Both the position numbers and the translations under genes were made by a program. Positions 8,854 to 17,587 of a stretch of DNA of 64,000 bases are shown here, in pieces; position 1 is the first letter of the stretch, and every line of letters starts with the position of its first letter. The notes beneath the pieces are model-generated. The model was not told the origin of the DNA, made no database searches, and worked only from the letters and a program-made list of their open reading frames with translations. The stretch lies in the NCBI RefSeq assembly GCF_002284535.1, contig NZ_NPKH01000024.1, forward strand, positions 1 through 64,000, written 5' to 3'. This stretch comes from Mesorhizobium wenxiniae (GTDB lineage Bacteria > Pseudomonadota > Alphaproteobacteria > Rhizobiales > Rhizobiaceae).

Positions 8854-9534
8854 TCAGAGTTCGTCGTAGAGCCGGGCCGCATTTTCATAGGTGAAGCGCA
8901 AAGGCACGGAACCTTGGACCTGCCATGCATCGACCGTCTCGCCTGCCATCAGGCGGCAGGCACCGTCGGTGGTGGTGACGGCGCCGCCATAGAGCCGGTT
9001 GGCAAGGTTGAGGATGGCGGTCTGGTGCATCGCCGTGCTGCCGCTGCCGCAGGCATCCTTGACCAAAAGCACGCGAAAGCCGAGTGATACCGCATCCCGG
9101 ACCGTGGCGTCGATGCAGGCCTCGGTCCACACGCCGGCAACGACCAGCCACTCGATCCCTTTGGCCTTGAGCCGGCCGGCTGCAGGGCCCGCACCGAAGG
9201 CGCTGGCCTCAGTCTTGACCAGCATCATCTCGCCGGCGACCGGCGCCACTTCCGGACAGATCGCCGTCAGTGGATCGTCCTTGTCGGAGAAAGCCGACCT
9301 GCCATTCGCATCGACCGGATGGAAGCGCCGCGCCTCCCTGGTGAGATCGACGATGTAGGCCGAATGGTAGAGCAGCACATCGTTGGCCCGCGCCGTTGCC
9401 TGCAGGCGCTGGACGTTAGCGAGAATGTCGCCAAAACCCTCGACCAGATAGCGCTTGTCCTGCCGATGCTCCTCCTGGAGATCGACGAACACCGCGGCCA
9501 CCGTGCCGCGCTTGATCGAGACCGGGCTTTTCAT
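8854..9534 (-). CDS. isochorismatase-family cysteine hydrolase
   Basis: A 226-residue alpha/beta protein. The catalytic triad is readable as Asp in AVFVDLQEEH, Lys in LVKTEASAF and Cys in GVWTEACIDATVRDA. This is the cysteine hydrolase branch (nicotinamidase, N-carbamoyl amidase, biuret hydrolase-like), not a true isochorismatase. Being first in a probable operon with an HSL-type hydrolase and a binding protein suggests a role in catabolism of an amide or carbamoyl compound (inference). A family-1 repeat lies just upstream. Confidence 0.87.
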   Translation of the reverse strand: MKSPVSIKRGTVAAVFVDLQEEHRQDKRYLVEGFGDILANVQRLQATARANDVLLYHSAYIVDLTREARRFHPVDANGRSAFSDKDDPLTAICPEVAPVAGEMMLVKTEASAFGAGPAAGRLKAKGIEWLVVAGVWTEACIDATVRDAVSLGFRVLLVKDACGSGSTAMHQTAILNLANRLYGGAVTTTDGACRLMAGETVDAWQVQGSVPLRFTYENAARLYDEL

Positions 9535-9548
9535 GCGGATACCTGAAC

Positions 9549-9738
9549 TTCGTCATTCCAGGGCGAAGCAGCCGCGAAGCGGCGTCGCGAAGACCCTGGA
9601 ATCCATGCCGTCACCTCTAGCGAAGAATGCAACGGAACAGAGTTCTGCACCGTCTCGAAGCCTAGATGTAACGGTATGGATCCTAGGGTCTGCGCCGCGT
9701 CGCTGCGCTCCTTGCTCCGCCCTAGGATGACGAAAGCA
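9549..9738. repeat. family-1 palindromic repeat, short gene-less copy
   Basis: Two inverted arms, about 9549-9615 and 9669-9738, carry the same core as the GIY-YIG-bearing element at 94-608 but are separated by only about 50 bp. The inner segment contains CGAAGAATGCAACGGAACAG, resembling sequence upstream of the GIY-YIG gene. It occupies the gap between the isochorismatase-like and M24 genes. Confidence 0.8.
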
Positions 9739-9802
9739 TGAGCGCTGCGGCTAGTCGCGAAAGTTTGCGATACCGCACCGCGATCAGTGGTGGGTGCTGG
9801 GG

Positions 9803-11107
9803 TCAAACCTGTTTCTCCAGGAAATCGTCTTCATAGGGAAAGCGCGACAGTAGCTCGGTGCCGGTTTCGGTGACCAGGATCTCGTCCTCGAGCTTGACGC
9901 CCTCGCGGCCGCCTTTCTCGCCGATATAGCTCTCGACGCTCACCACCATGCCAGGCACGACAAAGCCGTCGCGGCCATAGGTCTCGTAATCCATGGCGTG
10001 CGCTATGAACGGCGTCTCGCCATGCATGCCGACGCCGTGCATCACCGACGTATAGCGCTGGTCGACGAAGCGGTCCGGGATCTTCCAGGCCTTCTCGGCA
10101 ATCTCGCGAAACGCCATGCCGGGTTTGACGATCGAGATGTTGTGCTGAACCTGGTCGTGGGCCATGCGGTAGAGCGACTTCTGATAATCGGTTGGCTTGC
10201 CCGGCCCGCAGCGGAAGGTGCGCGAGAAGTCCGAATAATAGCCGTAACAGCCGATCGTATCGGTATCCAGCGCCAAAAGTTCGCCCGGCCTGATCTTGCG
10301 GCCGCTGGCTTCGTTGAACCACGGGTTGGTGCGCTGGCCGGAGGTCAAGAGGCGGGTTTCGATGAACTCGCCGCCTTGCCGGATCACTTCGTGATACATG
10401 ATGGCGAACAGATCGTTTTCGGAAACGCCGGGTTTGATCGCCTCACGCACTGCATAGACGGCGGCCTCGGCGCCGGCCATCGACACCTGCAGGCATTTTA
10501 CTTCCTCCGGCGTCTTCACTGCCCGCACGGCGAGAATTTCACCTTGGCAATCCCTGACCTCGCAGCCGCGCTTTTCCAGCGCCAGCGCCTGCAGATGGCC
10601 GCAGCGGTCGAGGCCGAGCTTCATCGAGCCGCCGCCATGCGCCTTGAGCAGTTCGGCGATCTCGTCGGCGAATGGACCTGCGGTTTCGTCGTCGCGGCCC
10701 GACACCGAAGACCACACCAGCTTGGACGGCCGCGCCTCGTCGATCGTGTCGAGCACCATCGAGACATGGTAGCTCTGCGGGTACTCGAACAGCACAATCG
10801 GCCCCGATGCCGGGATGAAGAAGTAGCGCGTCGAGTTACGCAGGAAATAGCCGAACATGTTGCGCGAGCCGGTGGCGTAGCGCTGGTTGTAGGGATCAAA
10901 CAGCACCACGCCGCCATAGCCGGCCTCGCGCATCCAGGCGCGCAGCCTGGCCAGCCGACCCTTGCGCAGCGCATCCGCATCGATGAAGGACGGCTCGGTA
11001 TCGGAAAGCCACATGCCGCCGGCCGGATCGGCCGCCGCCGGGTGGCGCATGCGATCCTTAAAGTCGACGTCCTCGGTGCTGTCGGGGTCAAAGACTACGA
11101 TGCTCAT
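9803..11107 (-). CDS. M24-family metalloenzyme resembling DMSP lyase DddP / Xaa-Pro peptidase
   Basis: About 434 residues with a creatinase-like N-domain (about 40-190) and a pita-bread catalytic domain. Metal ligands can be assigned to Asp-x-Asp in LALDTDTIG, Asp in YSDFSRTF, His in MHGVGMHGE, Glu in VSVESYIGE and Glu in KLEDEILVTE. The DTD arrangement and the stretch GGEFIETRLLTSGQRTNPWF look closer to DddP (DMSP lyase) than to ordinary aminopeptidase P. Other M24 enzymes such as ectoine hydrolase are alternatives. The ATG at 11107 (MSIVVFDPD) is preferred to one 33 bp upstream. It lies downstream of a GlxA-type regulator gene. Confidence 0.8.
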   Translation of the reverse strand: MSIVVFDPDSTEDVDFKDRMRHPAAADPAGGMWLSDTEPSFIDADALRKGRLARLRAWMREAGYGGVVLFDPYNQRYATGSRNMFGYFLRNSTRYFFIPASGPIVLFEYPQSYHVSMVLDTIDEARPSKLVWSSVSGRDDETAGPFADEIAELLKAHGGGSMKLGLDRCGHLQALALEKRGCEVRDCQGEILAVRAVKTPEEVKCLQVSMAGAEAAVYAVREAIKPGVSENDLFAIMYHEVIRQGGEFIETRLLTSGQRTNPWFNEASGRKIRPGELLALDTDTIGCYGYYSDFSRTFRCGPGKPTDYQKSLYRMAHDQVQHNISIVKPGMAFREIAEKAWKIPDRFVDQRYTSVMHGVGMHGETPFIAHAMDYETYGRDGFVVPGMVVSVESYIGEKGGREGVKLEDEILVTETGTELLSRFPYEDDFLEKQV

Positions 11108-11214
11108 GGGGTGCCTCCTGGAAGTCGGAAGATGAGCCATGCGTCGTTCAGAGGCTGTGCGGGATGCCGCAGATGCTGTGCCGAATGCCGCTTGAAGTCG
11201 TTCCGTAGCACTCT

Positions 11215-11405
11215 ACGGCGCCCCCCTCTGTCCTGCCGGACATCTCCCCCACAAGGAGGGAGATTGGCGGCTTCGGCGTTCCCCTTATTCCTGTAACGTT
11301 GGCGATTGGCGAAATCAGCGGTGACAGTCGATCTCCCCCCAAGTGGGGGAGATGTCCGGCAGGCCAGAGGGGGGCGCTGTCCCGCCGTCGTTGCGCCGCG
11401 TCAGC
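11215..11405. repeat. intergenic palindromic repeat (family 2)
   Basis: Outer arms CCCCCCTCTGTCCTGCCGGA and CCGGCAGGCCAGAGGGGGG are inverted, and inner arms ATCTCCCCCACAAGG / AAGTGGGGGAGAT form a second inverted pair around about 80 bp. It fills most of the 308-bp gap between the GlxA-type regulator and the M24 gene. Related copies lie at about 41258, 46688 (half) and 53833. Confidence 0.8.
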
Positions 11406-11415
11406 GCGCGGACGC

Positions 11416-12393
11416 CTAATGCCTGCGCGCCACCTTCGGCGCGTGCCCATGCTCCTCCCGAAATGCCCGCGCAAAACTCGACATCGAGGCGAAGCCGCAG
11501 GCCAGCGCCACGTCACGCACCATCAGCGTCGAATGCGCCAGGAGATCGGCGGCGCGCTTCAGCCGCAGGCGGCGGTAATAGCCGTTGGGCGAGATGCTGA
11601 GCTCTGAGCGGAAGTTTCGTTCGAGCTTGTCGGAGGAGACGCCCAGCTTCACAGCCAGCTCCGCCATCCCGAGCCGCTCCTCCACCGCATCCTCCATGAT
11701 GGCGATGGCCGACAGCACCAGTTCGTTCTGGACGCCGGTGCGTAAGCGCAGCGGCATCAGCTTGCGGTCGACGCTGGAGCGCAGCGGGCTGTGCACGAAC
11801 CATTCGGCGACGCCGGCGGCAAGTTCGGCGCCATAGTCTGATGTGATGATCTCCAGCATCATGTCGAGGCTGCCGACGCCGCCGGCCGAGGTGAAGCGCT
11901 TGCGGTCGATGACGTAGAGATCGCGCCTGAGCTCGATGTCCGGAAAGGCCTCGGTGAAGGCGGCCTGGCTGGTCCAGTGCAAGGTGCAGGCATGGCCGTC
12001 GAGCAGGCCCGCGCGGGCAAGGAAGAACGCGGCATCCGCCACCGCGCCGATATGGGCGCCGCCGCGCAGGCTCCTGCGGATCCAGCTCACGGCATTGTCG
12101 GCGACGAGATGATCGGCATTGCCGCCCGAGCAGACGACGACGCGGTCGACCTTCGGCGCATTTTCGGCGAAGAAGCCGGGCTGGATGACGACGCCGTTCG
12201 AGGCCTCGACCGGCCCCTCAGCGGCGCCGACGATGATCCAGCGGTAGCATTCCCGCTTTGCCAGCACATTCGCCGCGCGCAATGGCTCGATGACCGAACT
12301 GAACGCCATCATCGGAAAGCCGGGGAAGACCAGCACCGCGAAGGTGAGGGGAGTGTCGGCTGCCGTCGGTTGGTTGCGCTCGCGAATGGTCAT
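11416..12393 (-). CDS. GlxA-family transcriptional regulator (DJ-1/PfpI domain + AraC-type HTH)
   Basis: About 325 residues. The N-terminal GATase1/DJ-1-like domain runs from FAVLVFPGFPMMAF to about residue 190. The C-terminal AraC/XylS double HTH spans about 215-320 (GMAELAVKLGVSSDKLERNFRSELSISPNGYYRRLRLKRA...ACGFASMSSFARAFREEHG). Members commonly activate catabolism of nitrogen compounds. Start chosen at ATG 12393 (MTIRERNQ) rather than 12450. It sits upstream of the M24 gene in the same direction and is a candidate regulator of it. Confidence 0.88.
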   Translation of the reverse strand: MTIRERNQPTAADTPLTFAVLVFPGFPMMAFSSVIEPLRAANVLAKRECYRWIIVGAAEGPVEASNGVVIQPGFFAENAPKVDRVVVCSGGNADHLVADNAVSWIRRSLRGGAHIGAVADAAFFLARAGLLDGHACTLHWTSQAAFTEAFPDIELRRDLYVIDRKRFTSAGGVGSLDMMLEIITSDYGAELAAGVAEWFVHSPLRSSVDRKLMPLRLRTGVQNELVLSAIAIMEDAVEERLGMAELAVKLGVSSDKLERNFRSELSISPNGYYRRLRLKRAADLLAHSTLMVRDVALACGFASMSSFARAFREEHGHAPKVARRH

Positions 12394-12588
12394 GACTTCA
12401 ACCGGCCTGTCGGCAATTGCAGGGAAGGCCACAATTCCGCCGGATGCCACTCAGGTCAACGGGCGGTGGGTCAGTTTGAAAATTCCATCGCGTCTCGGCG
12501 TTGTCGCCTATCGGGCCGCACTTCTAAATGCTTGCCGAGCATTGGAGAGAGTGGTGGGGGCGCTGCGCGGCCCGTCCAAGAAGCGAGT

Positions 12589-12777
12589 TTAGGTCGCTAC
12601 GATTAGTTTCATGACCTGTTTACGGTCTTCCGGCGACCATTGCTTCGGGTCTTCCCCGTGAGCGATCGCGCCGTGAAGCTCGACATGCTTCATCACTTCC
12701 GCCTCGGTTTCTGCCGTGAACGTCGCTGGACAGGCCTCGTTTCCCGGATAGTCCCTGCAACGATACGAGTAAGCCAT
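12589..12777 (-). CDS. DUF1059 small protein
   Basis: A 62-residue soluble protein. It contains MAYSYRCRDYPGNEACPATF and TAETEAEVMKHVELHGAIAHG, the pattern of DUF1059 proteins: two Cys early, then a helix ending in HxxxAHG that could bind metal with the Cys pair. The function is unknown. The start at 12777 is preferred over an alternative 54 bp upstream because the family begins just before the first Cys. It stands alone, with no visible operon partner. Confidence 0.8.
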   Translation of the reverse strand: MAYSYRCRDYPGNEACPATFTAETEAEVMKHVELHGAIAHGEDPKQWSPEDRKQVMKLIVAT

Positions 12778-12903
12778 GACTTTCCCTCCAGGTTGCCCCG
12801 ATAGCAAAGCGAGGGTACGTCGCCTTGTCAATTCACAGTCGGATGCGCCATTCAGCCGGGAAGTTTCAAACTGACCTCACTATCCAGCGGGGCACGGCCC
12901 CCT

Positions 12904-14085
12904 TCAACTCGCCAGAGCCTGATCCAGATCCGCGATCAAATCATCGCCGTCCTCGATCCCGGCCGACAACCGCACCAGCGAATCGGAAATCCCAATCTCG
13001 GCCCGCTTCCCGGCCGGGATCGAGCCATGTGTCATCAGCGCCGGGTGCTCGATCAGGCTTTCGACGCCGCCGAGGCTTTCGGCCAGCGTGAACAGTTGCG
13101 TGTGTTCGAGGAAGCGCTTGGTGCCGGCGAGGTCGCGGTCGAGCTCGACCGTGATCATGCCGCCGAAGGCGTGCATCTGCCGCCTGGCGATGGCGTGCTG
13201 CGGGTGGCTGGGGAGACCGGGATAGATGACGCGGCGGATGTCGGGACGGCTTTCCAGCCAGTGCGCGATCTTCTGGCCGTTCGATGAATGGCGCTCCATC
13301 CTCAGCGCCAGCGTCTTGAGGCCGCGCAGCGCCAGAAAACTGTCGAATGGGCCTGAAATAGCGCCGATGGCGTTCTGCAGGAATTTCAGGCGGTCGGCGA
13401 GATCCTTGTTGTCGCCGACCACGGCGACGCCGCCGACCATGTCGGAGTGGCCGTTGAGGTATTTCGTCGTCGAGTGGACTGATATGTCGATGCCGAGTTC
13501 CAGCGGCCGCTGCAGATAGGGGCTGCAGAAGGTGTTGTCGGCAACCGAGAGCACGCCTTTGCGCCGGGCAAGTGCTGCGACCGCTTCGAGATCGACGACG
13601 CGCAGCAGCGGGTTGGTCGGCGTCTCGACCCAGAGCATTTTGGTTTCCGGGCGGATTGCCGCTTCCACCGCGACCAGATCGGTGAAGTCGACGAAGTCGA
13701 CCTGCAGGTTGGCCGAGCGTTTGCGCACCCGCTCCAGCAGCCGGAAGGTGCCGCCATAGATGTCGTCGGTGGCGACGACATGGGCGCCGGAATCGAGCAG
13801 TTCGAAAATGGTGGCGATCGCCGCCAGACCCGAGGCGAAAGCGAAGGCGGCTGCGCCGCTTTCGAGATCGGCCACCGCGCGCTCGAAGGCGAAGCGGGTC
13901 GGGTTCTGGCTGCGGGCATATTCAAAACCCTTGTGCACGCCCGGGCTCTGCTGGCCATAGGTCGAGGTCGCATAGATCGGCACCATCACCGCGCCCGTCG
14001 TCGGGTCGTGGCTCTGGCCGCCATGGATCGTGCGCGTCGAGAAGGCCAGACGGTTCCTGCCCGATACGGTGGCTTTGATGGTCAT
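12904..14085 (-). CDS. cystathionine gamma-lyase/synthase-type PLP enzyme
   Basis: A 393-residue fold-type I trans-sulfuration enzyme. Diagnostic parts are YARSQNPTR near the N-terminus, FASGLAAI, LWVETPTNPLL, VADNTFCSPYLQRPLELG and the Schiff-base Lys in SVHSTTKYLNGHSD. The C-terminal SLGGVESLIEHPALMTH motif is typical. The preceding cystathionine beta-synthase gene overlaps it by 4 bp (ATGA), which argues for the gamma-lyase (reverse transsulfuration) role, cystathionine to cysteine, rather than synthase or homocysteine activity. Sequence alone does not separate lyase from synthase firmly. Confidence 0.88.
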   Translation of the reverse strand: MTIKATVSGRNRLAFSTRTIHGGQSHDPTTGAVMVPIYATSTYGQQSPGVHKGFEYARSQNPTRFAFERAVADLESGAAAFAFASGLAAIATIFELLDSGAHVVATDDIYGGTFRLLERVRKRSANLQVDFVDFTDLVAVEAAIRPETKMLWVETPTNPLLRVVDLEAVAALARRKGVLSVADNTFCSPYLQRPLELGIDISVHSTTKYLNGHSDMVGGVAVVGDNKDLADRLKFLQNAIGAISGPFDSFLALRGLKTLALRMERHSSNGQKIAHWLESRPDIRRVIYPGLPSHPQHAIARRQMHAFGGMITVELDRDLAGTKRFLEHTQLFTLAESLGGVESLIEHPALMTHGSIPAGKRAEIGISDSLVRLSAGIEDGDDLIADLDQALAS

Positions 14086-15539
14086 CTTGCGCGGCGCCTC
14101 AGATGGTTGATCAGGTCGATGCGGGTTATCAGGCCGATGAATTCGTCGCCATCGAAGACGATCGCGACCTCGTTGCGGTCGAACACCGGCAGCAGCGCGT
14201 CCAGCGTCTGGCTGGCCTGCAGCGTGTGCAAATTGGCGGTCATGGCCGTGCGCACCGGGGCCTTGAAGCGGTCCCAGCGGCTGTCATAGGGGCCTTCGAC
14301 GTGGGCGAGGATATCGCTTTCGTCGACGATGCCGACCAGCTTGCCGTCGTCCAGCACCGGCAATTGCGAGACATCCGAGCGGCGCATGCGGCCATAGGCG
14401 TTGAGCAGGCTTTCGTCCGGGCCGACAGACACGATGTCGCCGGTGCGGTGTGTGCGCATCACCAGATCGCGCAGGTCGCCATGCTGCTCGTGCTCGGCGA
14501 GGCCCTGCTCGATCAGCCAGAAGTCGTCGAACACTTTCGACAGATATTTGTTGCCGCTGTCGCAGACGAAGGTGACGACCCGCTTCGGCACGGTTTGCTC
14601 GCGGCAATAGCGAAGCGCCGTCGAAAGCAGGGTGCCGGACGACGAGCCGGCGAGGATGCCCTCCTTGGACAGCAGGTCGCGCACCGCCAGCATGCTCTGC
14701 TTGTCGGTGATCGAGTAGGCCTTTTTGACCAGCGACAGATCGGCATTGGGCGGCACAAAATCCTCGCCGATGCCTTCCACGGTCCAACTTCCGGCCTCTT
14801 GCATCTTGCCGGTCTTGATCAACGGCGCCAGCACCGAGCCGACCGGATCGGCGAGAATCATCTCGGTCTTCGGCGAGACCTCTGCGAAGTAGCGGCCAAG
14901 CCCGGTCAGCGTGCCGCCCGAACCGACGCCGACGACCACGGCGTCGACGTCGCCGTCGAGCTGCGAATAAATCTCGGGACCGGTCGTGGTTTCATGGGCG
15001 TCCGGATTGGCCGGATTGGCGAACTGGTTGGCATAGAAGGCGCCGGGCAGCTCGGCGGCGATCTTTTCGGCCATGTCCTGATAGTATTCGGCGTGACCCT
15101 TGCCGACATCGGAACGGGTCATGCGCACTTCCGCGCCGAGCGCCCGCAAATGCTGGATTTTTTCGCGCGACATCTTGTCGGGCACGACCAGGATGATGCG
15201 GTAGCCCTTGGGGATGCCGACCTGGGCGAGGCCGAGACCGGTGTTGCCGGCGGTCGCCTCGACGATGGTGCCGCCGCGCTTCAGCTTGCCCTGTTTTTCG
15301 GCGGCGGCAATCATCGACAGCGCGATGCGGTCCTTGATCGAGCCACCGGGATTCTGGCTTTCGAGCTTGATGAACAGTCGGCACTTGCCGACGTCGAATT
15401 TGGTTAGTTCGATGACCGGCGTCTGCCCGATCAGGTCGAGAACCGATGCATAGGGCGGACGCAGACGAGACGATGCACTGTCCGAATGGGCACTGCCCGA
15501 GGGGGAACTGTCGGGTGCGGCGATCTTATGCTTGCTCAT
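14082..15539 (-). CDS. cystathionine beta-synthase with C-terminal CBS domains
   Basis: A 485-residue PLP enzyme: a fold-type II core (about 30-350) with the Schiff-base Lys in NPGGSIKDR, EATAGNTGLG and GSGGTLTGLGRY. A pair of CBS motifs follows (about 365-485: GDIVSVGPDESLLNAYGRMRRSDVSQLPVLDDGKLVGIVDE and a second ending DEFIGLITRIDLINHLR). It would join homocysteine and serine into cystathionine, with the CBS pair a possible adenosyl-ligand sensor as in eukaryotic CBS. No haem-binding N-domain is present. It is translationally coupled to the downstream gamma-lyase gene. Confidence 0.9.
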   Translation of the reverse strand: MSKHKIAAPDSSPSGSAHSDSASSRLRPPYASVLDLIGQTPVIELTKFDVGKCRLFIKLESQNPGGSIKDRIALSMIAAAEKQGKLKRGGTIVEATAGNTGLGLAQVGIPKGYRIILVVPDKMSREKIQHLRALGAEVRMTRSDVGKGHAEYYQDMAEKIAAELPGAFYANQFANPANPDAHETTTGPEIYSQLDGDVDAVVVGVGSGGTLTGLGRYFAEVSPKTEMILADPVGSVLAPLIKTGKMQEAGSWTVEGIGEDFVPPNADLSLVKKAYSITDKQSMLAVRDLLSKEGILAGSSSGTLLSTALRYCREQTVPKRVVTFVCDSGNKYLSKVFDDFWLIEQGLAEHEQHGDLRDLVMRTHRTGDIVSVGPDESLLNAYGRMRRSDVSQLPVLDDGKLVGIVDESDILAHVEGPYDSRWDRFKAPVRTAMTANLHTLQASQTLDALLPVFDRNEVAIVFDGDEFIGLITRIDLINHLRRRAR

Positions 15540-15747
15540 ATCAGATGCTCCATGGTCAAGCGACCGCCTTGGGCAGGCTGTCAGCCTATCGTCTTTTCCA
15601 GCCGTTTGCAGTCTGAAAGAAGATAGATCGTGCCAATCCGTTGGCCAGACGGGGAATGGGATTCCAGTCTTCAGCTGCTGGTGGTCTCAACCCAAACACC
15701 TTCTGCAGCAATCCTTCCCATCCCCTCTGCCATCAACAGATTCTGCC

Positions 15748-17097
15748 TCACCCCAGCAACAGCTTGCTCAGACGCGCGCACTGGACGCGGATATCGGGAA
15801 TGGCGTCGATCTCGAAGAAGGTGCCGCGCGTCAGCGGCCCGACCGCGAGGATCTTGGCCGATACGGTGCCGTCGCTGGCGATGACCTCGCAATTGTCTGA
15901 TACGTCGAGGCCAAGGCGCAGCGGATCCGGCCGGGCCAGCCCGCGGTCTACCAGCGACCGCACCACGCTGTTCGAGGTGGTCGAGATGTCCCTGGCGATG
16001 CCGGTGCAATCGTAGATGCGGGCGACGTCGCATGTTTCGAGACGCTGCGTGTGGCGCGACTGGATTTGCACGGTGAATTCGTCGCCCGCCGCGATGCCGA
16101 CGACACGCCCGGCGACAAGCCGGATGCGGCCCGATTGAACCGCCTCGCTGACGCGGGCGTAGACCTGTGGCGCCATGCGATGGCGGTGAATGTCCCACCA
16201 TGCCTTGGTGTGCTCGACAAAGCGGCGCTTGGCCGAAGACGGCCAGTTCTGCCAGATCTTCTGGTTGAATGGCCTGAGCCCATCGACGACCTCGCGCCAG
16301 TCGATGCCGGCCTTCTGGTTTTCCCGGATCAGGTCGCGAAACCAGCCGACAAAATAAGAAAGCTGGGTGCCGAGCGGAATGTCGGCGACGTCGAGCTTGA
16401 TCGGATTGCCCTTGCGGTGCGGCGAAGGCAGCAGGCCGCGCCGTGACACCGCAATAATCTCACCGCGATGGCCGCGCTGTTCGAGCGACAGGAACGCATC
16501 GACCATGCTCAAGCCGGTGCCCAGCACCAGGACTCGGGCTTCCGGGTCGAGCGTGGTGTCGGCTTCCGATCCCATCCTGATCGCATGGCCCTGGCCGGCG
16601 CCCGGCTCCTCGTCGTGCCCGGTCGCCAGCACGGCAAGGTGGGCGACGACGCTGGTGCCGTTGGCCAGCGTCACCTCGGCCCCGGACCCGGTCGGCGAGA
16701 TCGTCAGGCTTTCTTCGCGGATCAGGCGAAGACGCCCCGTCTCGCGAGCCTCGAGCTCGTCCAGCAGCTCCTTCAGGTAGCGGGCATAGACGCTGCGCGG
16801 CGCGTAGACCGGCGCCTGCTCTGGGGTTGCCAGGCCGCATTCAAGCAGCCAGCGCCAGAAATTGCCGGGATCGTCGGCATAGGCGCTCATGCCGGCCGCG
16901 CTGACATTCAGCACATGCGCCGACAGCAGCGTGGAATAGGCGATGCCCTGGCCGAAATGCGGGCGCTTTTCGACCAGGGTGACACGAAGATCCGGATTGG
17001 GCGATTTCAACAGATGCGCGGCAAGGACGACGCCGCTGGCGCCGCCGCCAACGATAACGATAGAATTCGGGAAGGTCGAATTTGCGCGCCCGGTCAT
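15748..17097 (-). CDS. FAD/NAD(P)-binding protein (YdhS-like)
   Basis: A 449-residue flavoprotein. The N-terminal dinucleotide fold IVIVGGGASGVVLAAHL (about 12-28) binds FAD. The FGQGIAYST and LNVSAAGMSAYADDP segments are hallmarks of the FAD_NAD_binding_9 family. A second fold, VLVLGTGLSMVDAFLSL (about 190-205), would bind NAD(P). The family is uncharacterised, with YdhS as the E. coli relative. It lies 37 bp downstream of an Rrf2 regulator and 208 bp upstream of the cystathionine beta-synthase gene, so a redox or sulfur role is plausible. The substrate is unknown. Confidence 0.82.
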   Translation of the reverse strand: MTGRANSTFPNSIVIVGGGASGVVLAAHLLKSPNPDLRVTLVEKRPHFGQGIAYSTLLSAHVLNVSAAGMSAYADDPGNFWRWLLECGLATPEQAPVYAPRSVYARYLKELLDELEARETGRLRLIREESLTISPTGSGAEVTLANGTSVVAHLAVLATGHDEEPGAGQGHAIRMGSEADTTLDPEARVLVLGTGLSMVDAFLSLEQRGHRGEIIAVSRRGLLPSPHRKGNPIKLDVADIPLGTQLSYFVGWFRDLIRENQKAGIDWREVVDGLRPFNQKIWQNWPSSAKRRFVEHTKAWWDIHRHRMAPQVYARVSEAVQSGRIRLVAGRVVGIAAGDEFTVQIQSRHTQRLETCDVARIYDCTGIARDISTTSNSVVRSLVDRGLARPDPLRLGLDVSDNCEVIASDGTVSAKILAVGPLTRGTFFEIDAIPDIRVQCARLSKLLLG

Positions 17098-17134
17098 GAG
17101 CGCACCAATCGTCTCGGGAGCCGTCGGTTCCGGC

Positions 17135-17587
17135 TCATGCCTGGATTTTCAACGCAGCCGAAAGGTCTTCGTCGCCGGCGATATCGCGCATCTCGGCGAG
17201 GCTGCGCTGATCCAGCACCTCGGCGATCGCTTGCCGGACCTCGAGCATCAGATGTCGGACTTGGCATGTCGCCTCGTTGCAGTCTTCACAGCGCTGATAC
17301 CGGGTGCGGCTGGCGCAGGGAATGGGGGCAAGCGGCCCGTCGAGCACGCGCACGACGTGGCCGATCTTGATTTCATCCGCCGGCCGCGCCAGGCGATAGC
17401 CGCCCTCCTTGCCCTTGCGGCTCTGGACGAAACCGGCGTTGCGCAGCTCAACCAGGATGGCATCGAGAAATTTCTTCGGGATGTTGTTTCGGGTGGCGAT
17501 ATCGGCAACGAAGGCGAGCTGTCCAACCGGCAGCCGCGCAAGATGGACGAGCGCCTTGAGGCCGTACTTGCCCTTTTTCGTGAGCAT
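17135..17587 (-). CDS. Rrf2-family transcriptional regulator with a Cys cluster
   Basis: A 150-residue winged-helix regulator. The helix-turn-helix is LAFVADIATRNNIPKKFLDAILVELRNAGFVQSRKGKEGGY, followed by the Rrf2 wing. A cysteine group after residue about 90 (CASRTRYQRCEDCNEATC) lies where IscR and NsrR carry the Fe-S ligands, so iron-sulfur or thiol sensing is likely. As first gene of the minus-strand run before the flavoprotein, cystathionine beta-synthase and gamma-lyase genes, it is the probable regulator of cysteine formation here, functionally comparable to CymR (inference). Confidence 0.87.
   Translation of the reverse strand: MLTKKGKYGLKALVHLARLPVGQLAFVADIATRNNIPKKFLDAILVELRNAGFVQSRKGKEGGYRLARPADEIKIGHVVRVLDGPLAPIPCASRTRYQRCEDCNEATCQVRHLMLEVRQAIAEVLDQRSLAEMRDIAGDEDLSAALKIQA

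Noticed and set aside
15540..15747. Riboswitch (SAM-type) before cystathionine beta-synthase
   Set aside because: No recognisable conserved core or pseudoknot pairing was found by eye.
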